Below, one piece after another: positions 12,674 through 24,098 of a stretch of DNA of 64,000 nucleotides. Positions within the stretch are counted from its first letter, which is position 1, and every line of letters starts with the position of its first letter. A model generated the notes under the pieces. The model did no database searches. It was given only the letters and a program-made list of their open reading frames with translations, and was not told where the DNA came from. Source of the DNA: Marsupella aquatica (lineage: Eukaryota > Marchantiophyta); contig OZ316896.1 of NCBI GenBank assembly GCA_973895155.1, positions 8,308,001 to 8,372,000 on the forward strand, written 5' to 3'. The translations under genes were made by a program, and so were the position numbers.

Positions 12674-13560
12674 GTATCGTGAGCTCTTCATCACAACCAA
12701 CCGAGCAGCTTATGTATATTCTTGTCATGTTTCTAATTTTATTGGTACACAAGAGAATGTAACATGTAGGATTCAGGCACTGTCTTGATCACAGATGCCC
12801 TCATTATCACATCTCTTTCTCACAGGCAAATTCAGGGAATAGTAAATTCGATAGTAGGGATGTCACTACTGTATCTCACATCCCTTTGTTGTATTCTGTT
12901 GAACATTTTATCATCTGTTCGCAATGCCGTTTGCCAATCCTCTGTCGTCCCACATCATTACTGTCGACGAGCAGCCTCCGCTGCACAATTCTATTGCAGT
13001 CAGGTGGGTATACAACAGATAGAATCGCTCTAGGGACAAGCACAACGAACTTCTTATTTTCTTCCAAGAAACCTCTACAGTACGGTTGCTACTGTTGTAC
13101 TATTGGATGAGCGATGGTGGTGGAGTGTCTTCAAGAGTCGATTCAAGCAATTGCTTCTTGCTAGATTCGATATGAATGCAATTACTGAAACGAAAATGAA
13201 AGGAGGATAGTCTTCGGGCTGAACAACCGTTGCCATACTCATGTTTCTCCTCCTGACGATGTTTGCCTAGTTGTTGAATTTTGAAGAAGGTTTATATCAA
13301 ATTCAGGCTCAATGTAGGCATATTTCGAACTGATTGGATGATTTACCGGCCATCGAAAGATTTTGTCAAATTGAATTGCACCTTCATTCTGGCGGGAGTG
13401 CTGTATTTGCTCTCATCTGCTAGAGAACATTTCTCAACAAAACTGCTGATTTAAGTTGTATTCATTTCTAGTACAGAGATCTAGTTCACTCGAGTTTGAA
13501 TTTAAGTTTTCTTACTTTGATTTTAGGGTTTATAACTTCGACAAACTTCATATTTTTCAA

Positions 13561-14945
13561 ATGACAGGTAATCAGGCACGAAGAGTGGGAGAACGAATGG
13601 CGCCAACCCTGCGAGAGAAGGCTGCAAAAGTCCCAGCAAAACGGACTGTCTGCAATGCTGATGATTTCCTCCTTCTCTTGGATTATTTGGAAGACAGCAA
13701 CAATTTTGAGAAGCTTTTCGGGGCTGGGCGGAAAGCAGTCGTTGGAGGTAAATATCTGAAAAAGGAAGACGCGTGGGACATTGCAACGGCAGAGTTGAAA
13801 GCTGTAGGCTTCAAAGACACGACGGGGAAAAATCTGAACAAGAAGTGGCAGAGGTACTTCGGTAAGTACAGGGAAGCCAAAAAATTGGAAAGACAGTCAG
13901 GGGGAGTCCTCACTGGTGACGAGTTGGAGAAGGGATTGACGATAGAAAAAAAGCTAAATGGTATTTGTGACCATTTTTACAAAATGGATGCACTGTTGGG
14001 CACTAGGGTAAACATAACACCTCGGGATCAGTCAGGCCTTATGAGCTTTGAGAATTTCTCAGGACAATCCATGCCTGGGAAACAACAGCCAGAAATCGTG
14101 ACAGTGTCTACTCCATCGCCAACTCGTGATCTCTCGGGTAAGTCAGCAGTCTTCAATCCATTCTCTCCCTAAATGTCCTGGTAAATCTACTCATCATTTA
14201 GCTTCCTTTTACATTTTGTCCAAATGCCAATACATGCTCTGTTGGATTGGAAAGTCTCGTTACTGAAATGTGGCTTGTGTGAGTGCCCCCACATTTACAA
14301 CAAGCAGACGAGGTGCACACTCCTGCATGGATGAAAGAACAACTCGACCGGAATGAAGAGGAACAACAAATTGGTGGACAAGAAGGAGAGCTAGAAACTC
14401 GCCAGCCAAAAACCCATCCACAATCACAGCAGTCACAAGGAGCAGTGCGGATCACCCAGGAAAAGGGCCCAGGGAGCACACAGCCTCCACCTGTAGTCGG
14501 AACTGATCCAGCATCACATACCAGTCCCTATGTAATAATGGGTACCTCAGCTGCAGCTCAGAACTCACAACCTCCCAAGACAAAAAGGACACCTGCGGGC
14601 AAGATTGATCACGAGAAACGAAAAATAGGCAGCACATTCGCGCCAGTTTTGGCTAACGCGTTTCAGGAGAGTAAAGCTCAAGAGGTTGAAATGAAGTACA
14701 AGTACATTGAGAAAAAGGATCACTGGAAGATGGCAGAGCTTGAGGATAAACGTGAGGCCAGATTCTGTGATTATAAGAGGAGAAGATTAGAAATGGAGTT
14801 TGAAGCTGAGCAGAGAAATTTGGATAGATTGCACAGAGTGGAGACAACAAAACTGAAGAATAAGCTGGAATTGATCATTGCAGGCTGGACTCAAGGAAAA
14901 TCCCAGGAAGAAATCACTCACATGTGCAATATCTTGGATGATTAG
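13561..14945 (+). CDS. Myb/SANT-like DNA-binding protein with basic coiled-coil C-terminus
   Basis: Two exons, 13561-14137 and 14308-14945, join in phase to 404 codons. The N-terminal half (about residues 30-145) is a helical Myb/SANT- or MADF-like module: DDFLLLLDYLED, NFEKLFGAG, a Trp in EDAWDIATAEL, NKKWQRYFGKYREAKK and a final ICDHFYKMDALLGTR. Similar domains occur in plant and fungal proteins accompanying or derived from PIF/Harbinger-type transposons. The middle is Gln/Pro-rich. The last 85 residues are strongly charged (KYKYIEKKDHWKMAELEDK, RRRLEMEFEAEQ), a likely coiled coil for dimerisation. A nuclear transcriptional or domesticated-transposon role is inferred. The frame extends upstream of 13561 without an ATG, so a spliced 5' exon (see 12391-12673) is possible. 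Confidence 0.6.
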
Positions 14946-17900
14946 CAACTTAGGGTTGAGAGGATACGTGAGTCCGAGGTTTATTCTGTGATAATTTTTC
15001 GATAGCAGCTACAATTTGAGGCAGGCACAAAGTGCCACAATGTTGGACGTCTACGTTATGGTGACACAAAACTACAAGCTCTCGCTGGTAGGCTTCTTGA
15101 TAACATCACTTGCAGTTGGCTTTTATCTTTGGTTCTTGGAATGAGGTTTTGGTGAAGACTGATAAAATCTTTAGTACCTGCAGTCGCTAGTGCTTTGTCG
15201 TCGTCTTTTTATAACTGTTTGATAATCAGTCAGTTATTTTTGTCTTTGTCAGAAGCTTTGTAAGTGACAGAGGTAAATGATTTGGATTTATGTTCGTTCT
15301 GATGGATGTTTTGTGCAGCCGGGACTATGTTCTTCTTCATGAGCATTTAATTGGATAGGGCTTGGGGTTTCTATCACAAGTGTATTACTGTTGACTCAGA
15401 GGTACAAGACGCAAACTACGAGAGCTAGTTGTGCCACTAAGTATTGTACATTCCTTGACAATTTGTAGAGGTCTGATGACATCGTCAATGCCAGCAGGCC
15501 AATGAGCCTCACTTGGACGTCCAGTATGTTCCACCTCGGCGAGTGACATCAGGGGTTAAATATTTGGTAGAGAAGAATCCCATAAGGCTTGGACAGTGCT
15601 TGTAGCTAGAGCACAAAACCAAAATTTGGGCTGTGCTGGTGGTGGTTGGTAGGCCAGGGTGATACTTCACTACGCTGCCAGGTTGATTTGTGTACTGAAT
15701 ATTGTTAAGTTTTTAAATTCTCTCGAGCTACATTCCATATCACAGTCATTTTTACTGAGTGCCAAAGTGTTGCTCTCAGGGCTGTCTTGCATGTATTGTC
15801 TCACAAGTTTCTGACCCTTACCACTCCCGGAAGTATCGGTGAAAAGCAGATGCAAAGCTCCCGAATCCCGGCTTACCCTGCTACGTGGGAACTACCAAAG
15901 CCTGTGCGGTCTTGCTTGTCGTTTTGACGTCTAGATTGTTACAGGGCTCTGCTGGGCATTGTTTCATTGTTTTATTCCAGTTTCAAGGTCTGGGACCTCA
16001 AGGGCTGGAAAGTTCTTTCGAAACCAAAGTGTTATGGCTTTATTGTTTTGGATGTATCACTCTTATGGGGTATGTATTTCGATAGCCCATAGTGATTTTG
16101 TCCTGGCCGTAACAGTTTTTTATGTCCTGAGCCAGTTGTTTTATGTCCTGGGCCAAAACTGAGTTACAGTTATGCTTTGACACGCCTTATTGGCTCTCAA
16201 CCAACCAAATTTAAAGAATAGTAAAATACTCTTTCCTTGTGTCCCATGAAGAAATACTCCCTAATTCATCCATTCACCTCCTAATTAATGGAAGGATGAA
16301 ATTTCTAGATTGACCCAAAAGGAAGCTATACTGGTGTGAGAACTAATCCTCCACTCTACAACAAATGTCATCCTATCCTCTAAAAAAATATTAATAAACC
16401 TAACTATTTAACTATTCTAGTATATCAGAAATCCACCAAAGAGGGAGAGGTTGTCTTGTGAAGTGGTAGTAGGCAGGAACTTTTATGGGTCCTCAGATTT
16501 TTTTTCATATTTTTTGAAGTAGAAAAATCACTCTTAAGGGGCTCACAGGTGATATGCACCCTTGCAGGAGTGGGTGGTTGAGTGGACAGGCAGCTCAGGG
16601 CAAACCCACCTCTACCTCAGGGCAGACCCACAACTACAAAGAGTTGTACCACTGGGGGACTCACAGCGTACAGGAGGGTGCTAGGCATGTTGCATATGGG
16701 GCATGTATGGGAGTAGGAAGGGGGCATGTATGGGAGAAGGAAGTGGGGCATGCATGGTGAGGGGGCAGGGGGCTGTGCAAGGCTTAGAGGAATATTAATA
16801 TAGGGCATGCAGAGAAAATGTAGGGTTTAGGGAGGGCCAAAAGATATGTAGGGGAGAAATTGGGGGGAACAAAAGGGGAGACGAGAGGAACATGGACCAG
16901 TACGTGGGAAATGAAAAGTGGGCAGCAGTGGTTTATGTAGGGTTTAATAGGGGGTGTCAAAGTTGAGAATTCTGAGAAAGAAACGGGTCTTTCCTGTTCA
17001 GATATTTAGGCCGTCCATACTCTCTTTCCTGCAGAAGTCGGGAATCACTGGGCCAGGGGTTCACCACCTAATGAAGCCCTGAAACAGCAGCTTTCCGGGA
17101 ATGAGTGGCACACAGTACTTGGCGGTATGCAACTGTGAATATCTAACAGCGGCCAACCAGCCGACATGTTTATGTAGGTAGTAACGTGTCTGGCTCTGTT
17201 TGAGCCGCTTTGATTGTTGTTGATGGCTTCCCCCCTGTTTACAATTCAAACATGATTTCCAATTTCTGAGTTTTTTTGGTAGCAGTCCTTTACCGCCCCG
17301 CAGTGGCTGACATTGAGACACACGATGCTTTTGATCCTGAAGTCTTGATCAATGTCACTTCTGTACCAGACTTCACTATTTTCCTGACTCTCAAGTTTTT
17401 CAAGGACTGTCAGCTGCTGAGATGGCCGCGTGAGGACCCCGTGTGCTTTCACGTTCTCCAGCTTTAGCTTAGCATTCTTGCATGCCACAACCGACACAAT
17501 CAAAAGCTGCTCAACATCCTGAAGCTTCTTCAACTCCACCTGGAAATAAGTTAACTTACATTGAGTATGGCAAGAACATTGATTATATAGAGCTTGAGGA
17601 TAACTTTGCCTCCATCCATGGATGTAGAAGGAAGACACGGGTTGGGAGACGATACCAGACTAAGGGTGCTTCTTTTGCTTACATGGTTGTCGTGCTAGGC
17701 AAATTCGCAGATTTTGAGTATTGAGTTAGAGTAACCTGGCCAAACGGTTTGATAGATACCAGGACTATCTCATTCGTCCCTATGTGCCACAAAAAAAGAT
17801 GTAGCATAAAAATGTCATTGTTTGATGGTGTTTGTCATTGTTGCAAAAACGTTGTCATTTTGGTCATTATTGTGAATGTGTTATTGTTCAGGAGTATAAA

Positions 17901-18342
17901 CGTGAGAACATGGAGATGCAAGATGGGTGATAGTGGCCATTTCATCACTAAGTCGGAGCATGATCACCCAACAAATGATGCCAAATTAAAATTATTAATA
18001 TTTTTAATACATACATATATACATGTTAATTTTTTTAAATAACGGGGGGGGGGGGGGGGGGGAGGAGCAGGAAAATACTAAATTATCTCACTTTATCCCC
18101 TTCTCTATTTTTCCCTACCTTTTTCATTCTCCCCTTCCTCAATTTTTGTTCCCTATTTCCTTTATCTGGCCCTCCCCCTTTTTTCCTCCATGCCAAAGTC
18201 TGGCTACCTTCTCCTTGATCTTTGGATAGTGCTTTATCTTTATGTTTTTATGCTCGTTTTTATGGGAGTACAATATAATCATTGCACCTTTGTAGAGTTG
18301 TAGACCCCATGGGAGAGTAAAAAGGACAATCTAGTACAATTC
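14946..18342. other. Long spacer without a recognised gene
   Basis: 3' flank of the Myb/SANT-like gene followed by low-complexity sequence. A G-rich patch at 16698-16770 repeats ggggcatgtatggga about three times, and a run of 19 G lies at 18044-18062. A minus-strand frame at 17246-17638 contains a helical-looking stretch (VELKKLQDVEQLL) preceded by an acceptor-like cag, but I cannot connect it to a gene. Confidence 0.45.
18044..18062 (+). repeat. Homopolymer run of 19 G
   Basis: An uninterrupted G run preceded by aac and followed by aggagc. Length polymorphism or a sequencing and assembly artefact is likely. It could form a G-quadruplex. Confidence 0.9.
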
Positions 18343-18473
18343 TGTTAAGATATCATAGTTAAGTTACTAGGGATACTTACCTAACCCTAGTTAGAAACCT
18401 TGTCCCCATCACCATATATATAAACATCACCCGGGGGAGAAGTTGTGATTCAGTTGGAGTTTATCATGCGACA
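18343..18473 (+). repeat. TRIM left terminal repeat
   Basis: 131 bases, TG...CA bounded, containing the TATA-like stretch at about 18412-18424 that would drive transcription of the element. Confidence 0.85.
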
Positions 18474-18809
18474 CGTTATTAGCACTTCTCAACCCGCTGA
18501 GCAAGGCCATGAAAAATTGATCCGGCACGACTATGGCGATTTGAATCTGAAATTGAAATCCATGGAAGATTGAAGGACGGCCGATAATTAGACAGAAGCA
18601 GAGCAAACTGGAGTTCAGCCCAGCAATATCCCTTACAGTGAGAGTGCATAATAACTACCGAAAGCTATCAAAGCAAGCAAAGGAATCGGAGAGATCATGA
18701 TCTAGAGAGGAAAAATAACAGAGAAGGTTTGAAGTAGACAATGGAAGCCAACAATGGAACGAGAAGGCACTCTTTTGGAAAATTGAAGGAGATACGAAAA
18801 GGCTCCCTT

Positions 18810-18928
18810 CGTTAAGTCACTAGGGTTACTTACCTAACCCTAGTTAGAAACCTTGTACCCATCACCATATATATAAACATCACCCGAGGGAGAAGTTGTG
18901 ATTCAGTTGGAGTTTTTATCATGCAACA
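18810..18928 (+). repeat. TRIM right terminal repeat
   Basis: 119 bases. It begins CGTTAAG (first base changed relative to the left copy), ends ...CAACA, and is shorter by a 14-base gap near the start. A purine-rich stretch (gaaggagatacgaaaagg) immediately upstream could be the polypurine tract. Confidence 0.85.
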
Positions 18929-18933
18929 AATTC

Positions 18934-20264
18934 ATAATTGTATTCTCAAGTAAGCTATTGCAATGTCATTATGTGTTTACGCGTTTCCAGATCTAATATG
19001 GTCTTCAAAAAATGATATTTTAATGAGTTGTTTTTTTACTAAAATATTTGGAGATGGAGGGCACACTTTCCATTGTGACTCCTTCCCATGTGCCTTTCTA
19101 GTCACATTGTTCTATGGTACCTTTATTGAGCTTTCTTTTATAAATCCAACAACCATCGTTATACATATTGTATATCTAATGGATACAAATCACTCCTGCC
19201 TTTTTCATGCTTTGTAACCAGACAAAAGTTGAGATTTGGCGGGCTTGCATATTATAGAGTGTAGATGTGTAGCTTGGCCACAAAATTAATAATCAAACGG
19301 TTACAAAAACTCACCCAAACAATCTAACGGCTGCCATTCATTCCTGCCCAAAATACATTTTGTAACTGGATGAAGGACTAAAATGAGCCTATTTAATCTC
19401 GGGGGTTTCACTTCCATAAAAATGACATATCATGTGCGACGAAGGATAGGGATGTTTTATTGGTTCTAAGGGAAGACTTAAATTTTTTTGTAGAAGAACA
19501 ATAAGGTATTTTAAATTCAATTTTGAGACTTATAAGAATATTAGGGTCTTTTTAATTTAATTTTTAAAATATTCCAATAATATTCCAATTTTATAGGGGT
19601 TAAATTTTTTTTTTAAATTATTACATTTTAAGGAGTTCAAGACCTAAAAAATGTGGCAGGTTATCCAGATCCCCATATAGTGAGACCTTGAGATTTCAAT
19701 ATTATAGATGTAGATTGGCCCTCTCGACCTCTTTTGCTTTTCCTCCAATATACTTTGTTTTTCCCTCTTACACTAGATTGGCTAACTTGGTCCCTAGCTA
19801 GCCGAAACCTTGGTAAATTAAACCTAATTTCAGGACTCCTCGTTTGGCTAGCCAACTGCCCTCTGGACCTCCTTTGCTTTTCCCCAAGTATTCTTGTTGG
19901 CCATTTTTTTCCGAAAGTGGCGCTCTGGACCTCTTTTGCTTTTCTTCCAGTATACTTTGTTTTGGCCATTTTTTACTAAATTGGCCCTACCGTACTAAAA
20001 ACAAATCCACTCCATTCAATCCAACCCACGGAGAGAGAATTTGAATCTATCGACATCTTCTACCCCACAGTGAAGCTCAACACGACAATCTAATCTTTCT
20101 CTCATCCTAAATTTCGTTTTGCATTGGCCAAGGAAGAGAAACCCATTGCCTCGAGTGAGTGATTTGCCTTCAGTCGAGCTATCGAGAAACACTTCGACTA
20201 ACGACAATTCACACGAACAAAGGGATAACAGAGAGATTGGATAGCGATTAGCTGCTTCGATGCC
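18934..20264. other. Spacer and promoter region of the heme-oxygenase-like gene
   Basis: AT-rich to about 19650. From 19717 to 19980 three diverged copies of a unit containing gacctcttttgcttttc and tactttgtttt occur, the last two about 67 bases apart. The final 280 bases before the ATG at 20265 should hold the promoter and leader. No coding region recognised. Confidence 0.5.
19717..19980. repeat. Three diverged repeat units upstream of the heme-oxygenase-like gene
   Basis: Units near 19717, 19852 and 19919 share a core reading ctctggacctcttttgctt, followed by a tccagtatactttgttt-like part and, in two of them, ggccatttttt. They sit 280-550 bases upstream of the next start codon. Confidence 0.75.
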
Positions 20265-23200
20265 ATGAGTAGTCTCGGCATCCCTCTCAATCTTGGGAGC
20301 CCAGCGCTGTCCTCTGTGTCCTGCATTAACGGTAGGAGCAGTAGTAATTGTTGCATCTCGCTTGGATTTCAGCGGCCAGCTTCTTTTCTTCGGCTGCGCT
20401 GCAGCAGCGATGGTGCGAATGGCGATGGCGTCCGTCTCGTCTCCTCGAAGAAAGGATTCGGAAGTAGTGGTGGCAAGGCCACCGGTGGCGGGTCAAAGAA
20501 GAAGGAGAAAGGTGCAGGAGCAGGGGATAAGGGTGTCCTCGTCGGCCGGGGAAGGAATGCTTCGGAGAAAGCATCACCGGGATCTTCTGTCCGGCTGAAT
20601 AAAGTGGTGGACATTGTTGACAAGGTGATTGAATGCTCCCCTCGGAGAAACGGGAAAGCACCTAATCCCCTAGTAAACACTTGGCACTGGTTGGGAAATG
20701 CGATTTTCGCCAACTCGAATTGATTCTTAACGTACCTGTACATTATTCCCTTCCTGACTTCAAGCTTTTAAGAACTTTTACAGAATGCAAAAGAATTGGG
20801 GATATTGAATGCCCTTAAATTCTTTGTTGGAACTCAGGACTGAGATTCCATATCCAAAGTCTTTTTTCGTTAATTAAAACCTTTACAGCTGGGAACATCT
20901 TTCAACTCGGTTTCCAAACACCATTCATTCTCTGGATCTCGGATGGTGTTGACAAGGTGATTGAATCTTAGGCAAACGATCCAGCGAAAAACATTCTGTG
21001 TAGGTATGGCATCATTCGGATTAGCTCCGTAATCTGAGATCTCTTTGTCTGTTTCCAGCGAAGAATGGTATCAAATAACTGATTGAATTTGCAGAAGAGT
21101 TCTGGGCGCTCGAGCATTGACCCAGCCCAAGCTAAGTTGGGAAAGGTTGATTTTGTGCGAGTTCAAAATTGGGGCGAAGGCGAAGATTCCCCCCAGTTGG
21201 AAGACCTGAAAGTTAAGAGCTTCAGCCCAGCAGCGACTTCCGCTCAAAATAACAGTGATGGACCCCTCTATGAGAAACTTGTCAACAGGCTACAGCTTCT
21301 GGAGTCCAAGGTACCCCCTTAAGGACTTGAGCGTGTAGTTCTTAGATTGAGGCTGAGAATTACCAGTCTCATTTTCGATGTTTTTCGCAGTAACTCGTAA
21401 ACAGCATTGCTTCTAGCAAAGGACACTCCACTATGGCCTTTGGTTGTTAAGTACATCATGGACTCGCAATCCTGTGAATCGAATTGTGGAAGTGAGTTTA
21501 GCTTTTCACGGGTGCTTGCGCAAATAGCTGGCAACTTGTAATCTTTTTCTCTTGACCATGAAGGGTGAAATAGCCGTTGCCCAAGCAAAGCCGCTACCCT
21601 CCTTCGATCGCTGGGCCTTTGGAGAGAATCGCTACGTACAATTTTTGGTGGATGAGGTCCACACTCCATATCACTAACTCCTCCCAGGGTTTTACGGTGT
21701 TGCATTTAGCGAACTTCTTGTTGTTTTGATCAATTTTTACTTGAGACTGGTTTCCCAATTTCAGTTCTTCTTTGCTCTGGGATTTGACAATTACCTGGTT
21801 ATCTGTTCTAGCTGTCAGTTTTCGAGGCTCTGAGGGACGTTATTGGGGCTATTCGCAAAGAAAGATGTGGGCCTGTGAATGGGAGACTGGAAGAGGTGGT
21901 CCCACTTGGTGGAGCTGCATCTGCCCTTGGCTTGTTTGAAGTGGAGCTAGGTTTGGATCGTTGTGAGGTATGGCTTCGAACACCCCTGGGATCTTATCAT
22001 GAGAATGTTACGATCCACAACAAGTTTAAGTCTTCTCTCGTTGGAAGGAGTGGCAACTATTACCTCGTCTCGGATGCAGATTCTGCCATACTTCTTCATG
22101 GGATTTTTTCCTTAGTGCCCCTAATAGTAGCTTATAAAAGATCATCGAAAAGAATGGTTTACAGTAATGGCTTGCAAATTGTGGGTAACGCCGTCCATTG
22201 TTCATAATAGGCTCTGAGCATAGACAGTTGCATTTTAGTCCAAAATCGGCACAGGATAGTTGATGTTTGTGGAGCTTAAGTTTTCGATCACTTTATGAAT
22301 GTTTGTAACAATGACAATTTGGCAGGCTCTTTCTGCGGATATTACTGCTATTGTAAGTTCATCTGGGCGAATAAGAGAATCTGGGTCTGAGTCAATTACA
22401 GCAAATACTCAAGCCGCTGCATATGCGAAGGTGAGCAATTTTGTCTTCAATGAAGGAGACAGTTAGAAAGTTCCTTGATTTCAGATCGTCTCCCATCCAT
22501 TTGGATCACCTGCCAAGCTTTAGTAGGCATCACGTTGGCTTTCGTGCTAGTTCTAAGAAAAGGAATTTCGTCCTCAGCTTCACTTATAAGTAAATGTTGT
22601 ACCGAGTGGTTCTAGATTTCATGTTTTTCACATGTACTTCGTTATTTCCCTTTCCTGCTAAACAGAGGATTCAAACAATGTGTTCAAGTCGGTCCTCTAG
22701 TAACCCGATTCAATTCATCTTACAGTATATCAGACAGTTGGGGAAATCAAGTCTAGACGATGGTGAGAAAGCAAAAGAGGCTTGCCTTAAGTTGCTGGCA
22801 CACGTATTTGCAATATATGTCTCTCACCTTACCACAGGTTTGTCCCTCTTCATGACTCTTAGCAACCAGATCGATTACTTTGCACTTGTTGTGATGTTAT
22901 TTTGTCGTTGTACATTTTTGCGTGTCAACTTACCCGACTAGATTATTTCTTTGAACTTGCAAAACTGGTTTTCACCGGATGGTGTATGTATGTAATTCGA
23001 AATAAGTTTGAATGTTGAATCTCGTGTCTAAATTGTGTTCACAGGAATGCGAATTGGAGCAAAGGCGTTGGACAATGTTGTGTCATTAAGGCAGATAAAG
23101 GCACTGAGATTTTATCGTGACTATCCTCCGGTATGTAATTATGTCGTATAGCGCTCTGCAGTGGTGGTAGGGCTCGCTATGACGCGACTCCTGACCATAG

Positions 23201-24098
23201 GTGCTGCCATTGATTGGCATTTGTATTGGAGTTTAAAGGAATCCTAGGTGTCAAAACTTGGCTTTGTTTTGGTAAATTTGTGGTGATACATGATGGAATG
23301 ACACTGACCATTTATCGTGGGCTTGTTTGTACACGGAAAAGCCTGCATCTTTTTTCCGTACTTATATAGAGATGCCCAGCATATTGCTTGCCTAGCTAAG
23401 CTGTTGCTCTTTTTTAGCATGAAGACCTTGTCTTGTTTGCAGCAAGTGAAGGATCCTCTGAAGCTGTTCGTATCAACAATAAACTCTGCAGGCTCCTCTA
23501 TTACCCTGGACGACGGCCATGAGCAGGTGCCACACCCCAGCCGTCACACCCCAGCCGTCACAGTACAGACTAGGAAATTGATCCATCCATGATGATTTCT
23601 TTATAAGCTTGCCTTAGGTTTGTTCTAAGTAACAGAAGCAACCTCCAGTATTATGTATCAATGCTAGTCACGAGGCAAGTCTACAAGTTTCTCTGGCATA
23701 CGTTCTATGTCCATCATTCATGCATTTTAGAGCTCACATTTTTGTTATCAGTGATCCCTACTTTCCCATGTGTATTTTCTCTTTAATAGTATTGGAGGCC
23801 GAGTCTTAGGAGTTTCGCAACTTCTGCCACTATGGCTGTCCATAATAGTCTTCAGGGTGTCAGGCGATCACTGTCTGACTAAAGGATTTCACATCTGCCG
23901 CTCACTTCATATGAAGCATCAGATTTCTGATATTTGGGCTCACCGTTAGTTGCGATAGTTATTGCTGTCGTTTGACTAGAACGTTCTGTCCTTAAAAATT
24001 GCAAGGTGATGGACGAGCTTGCTAAAGCATTTCAGAGGACGAGCCTTCTTCTTTCTACATTAGCGGTGGAGGAGCCTGTTTTGGTAGCTCAAGAGTAA
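20265..24098 (+). CDS. Plastid-directed protein with C-terminal heme-oxygenase-like domain
   Basis: Eight exons: 20265-20624, 21095-21310, 21812-22180, 22326-22430, 22726-22837, 23045-23130, 23443-23526, 24006-24098, in phase, 474 residues. The N-terminus is Ser-rich, basic and poor in acids (SSLGIPLNLGS, RSSSNCCISLGF), like a chloroplast transit peptide. The C-terminal third matches the shape of plant heme oxygenase: AAAYAKYIRQLG resembles the TYSQYLKEL region, HVFAIYVSHLTTGMRIGAK (about 378-395) resembles the distal helix that reads YIYFAHSAGGRMIGRK-like in HO1, and VMDELAKAFQRTSLLLSTL matches the last helix. The glycine pair of the distal helix is replaced by Thr-Gly, and no clear proximal-His motif is seen, so catalysis is doubtful. 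The exon 3 donor (ATT|gtgggt) is weak and chosen to keep phase. The family call rests on motif memory; it could be an unrelated all-helical plastid protein. Confidence 0.6.

Larger units (their letters stand above)
18343..18928 (+). mobile_element. Complete TRIM (terminal-repeat retrotransposon in miniature)
   Basis: Two direct terminal repeats, 18343-18473 (131 bases) and 18810-18928 (119 bases), flank about 336 bases of internal sequence. The repeats share the block ttacctaaccctagttag and a TATA-like ccatatatataaac. The left copy starts TGTTAAG and both end in CA. The left repeat has an extra 14 bases near its start, itself a small duplication of a gttaag-like segment. The element is flanked by an exact 5-base target-site duplication, AATTC at 18338-18342 and at 18929-18933. 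The internal part has no intact frame. The bases after the left repeat (cgttattagcac) resemble a primer-binding site used by some copia-type elements. Size, structure and duplication fit a TRIM mobilised by an autonomous LTR element. Confidence 0.87.

Noticed and set aside
20369-20743. 124-codon minus-strand frame opposite the transit peptide exon
   Set aside because: Antisense shadow of a Gly/Lys/Ser-rich exon; no splice partners or domain.
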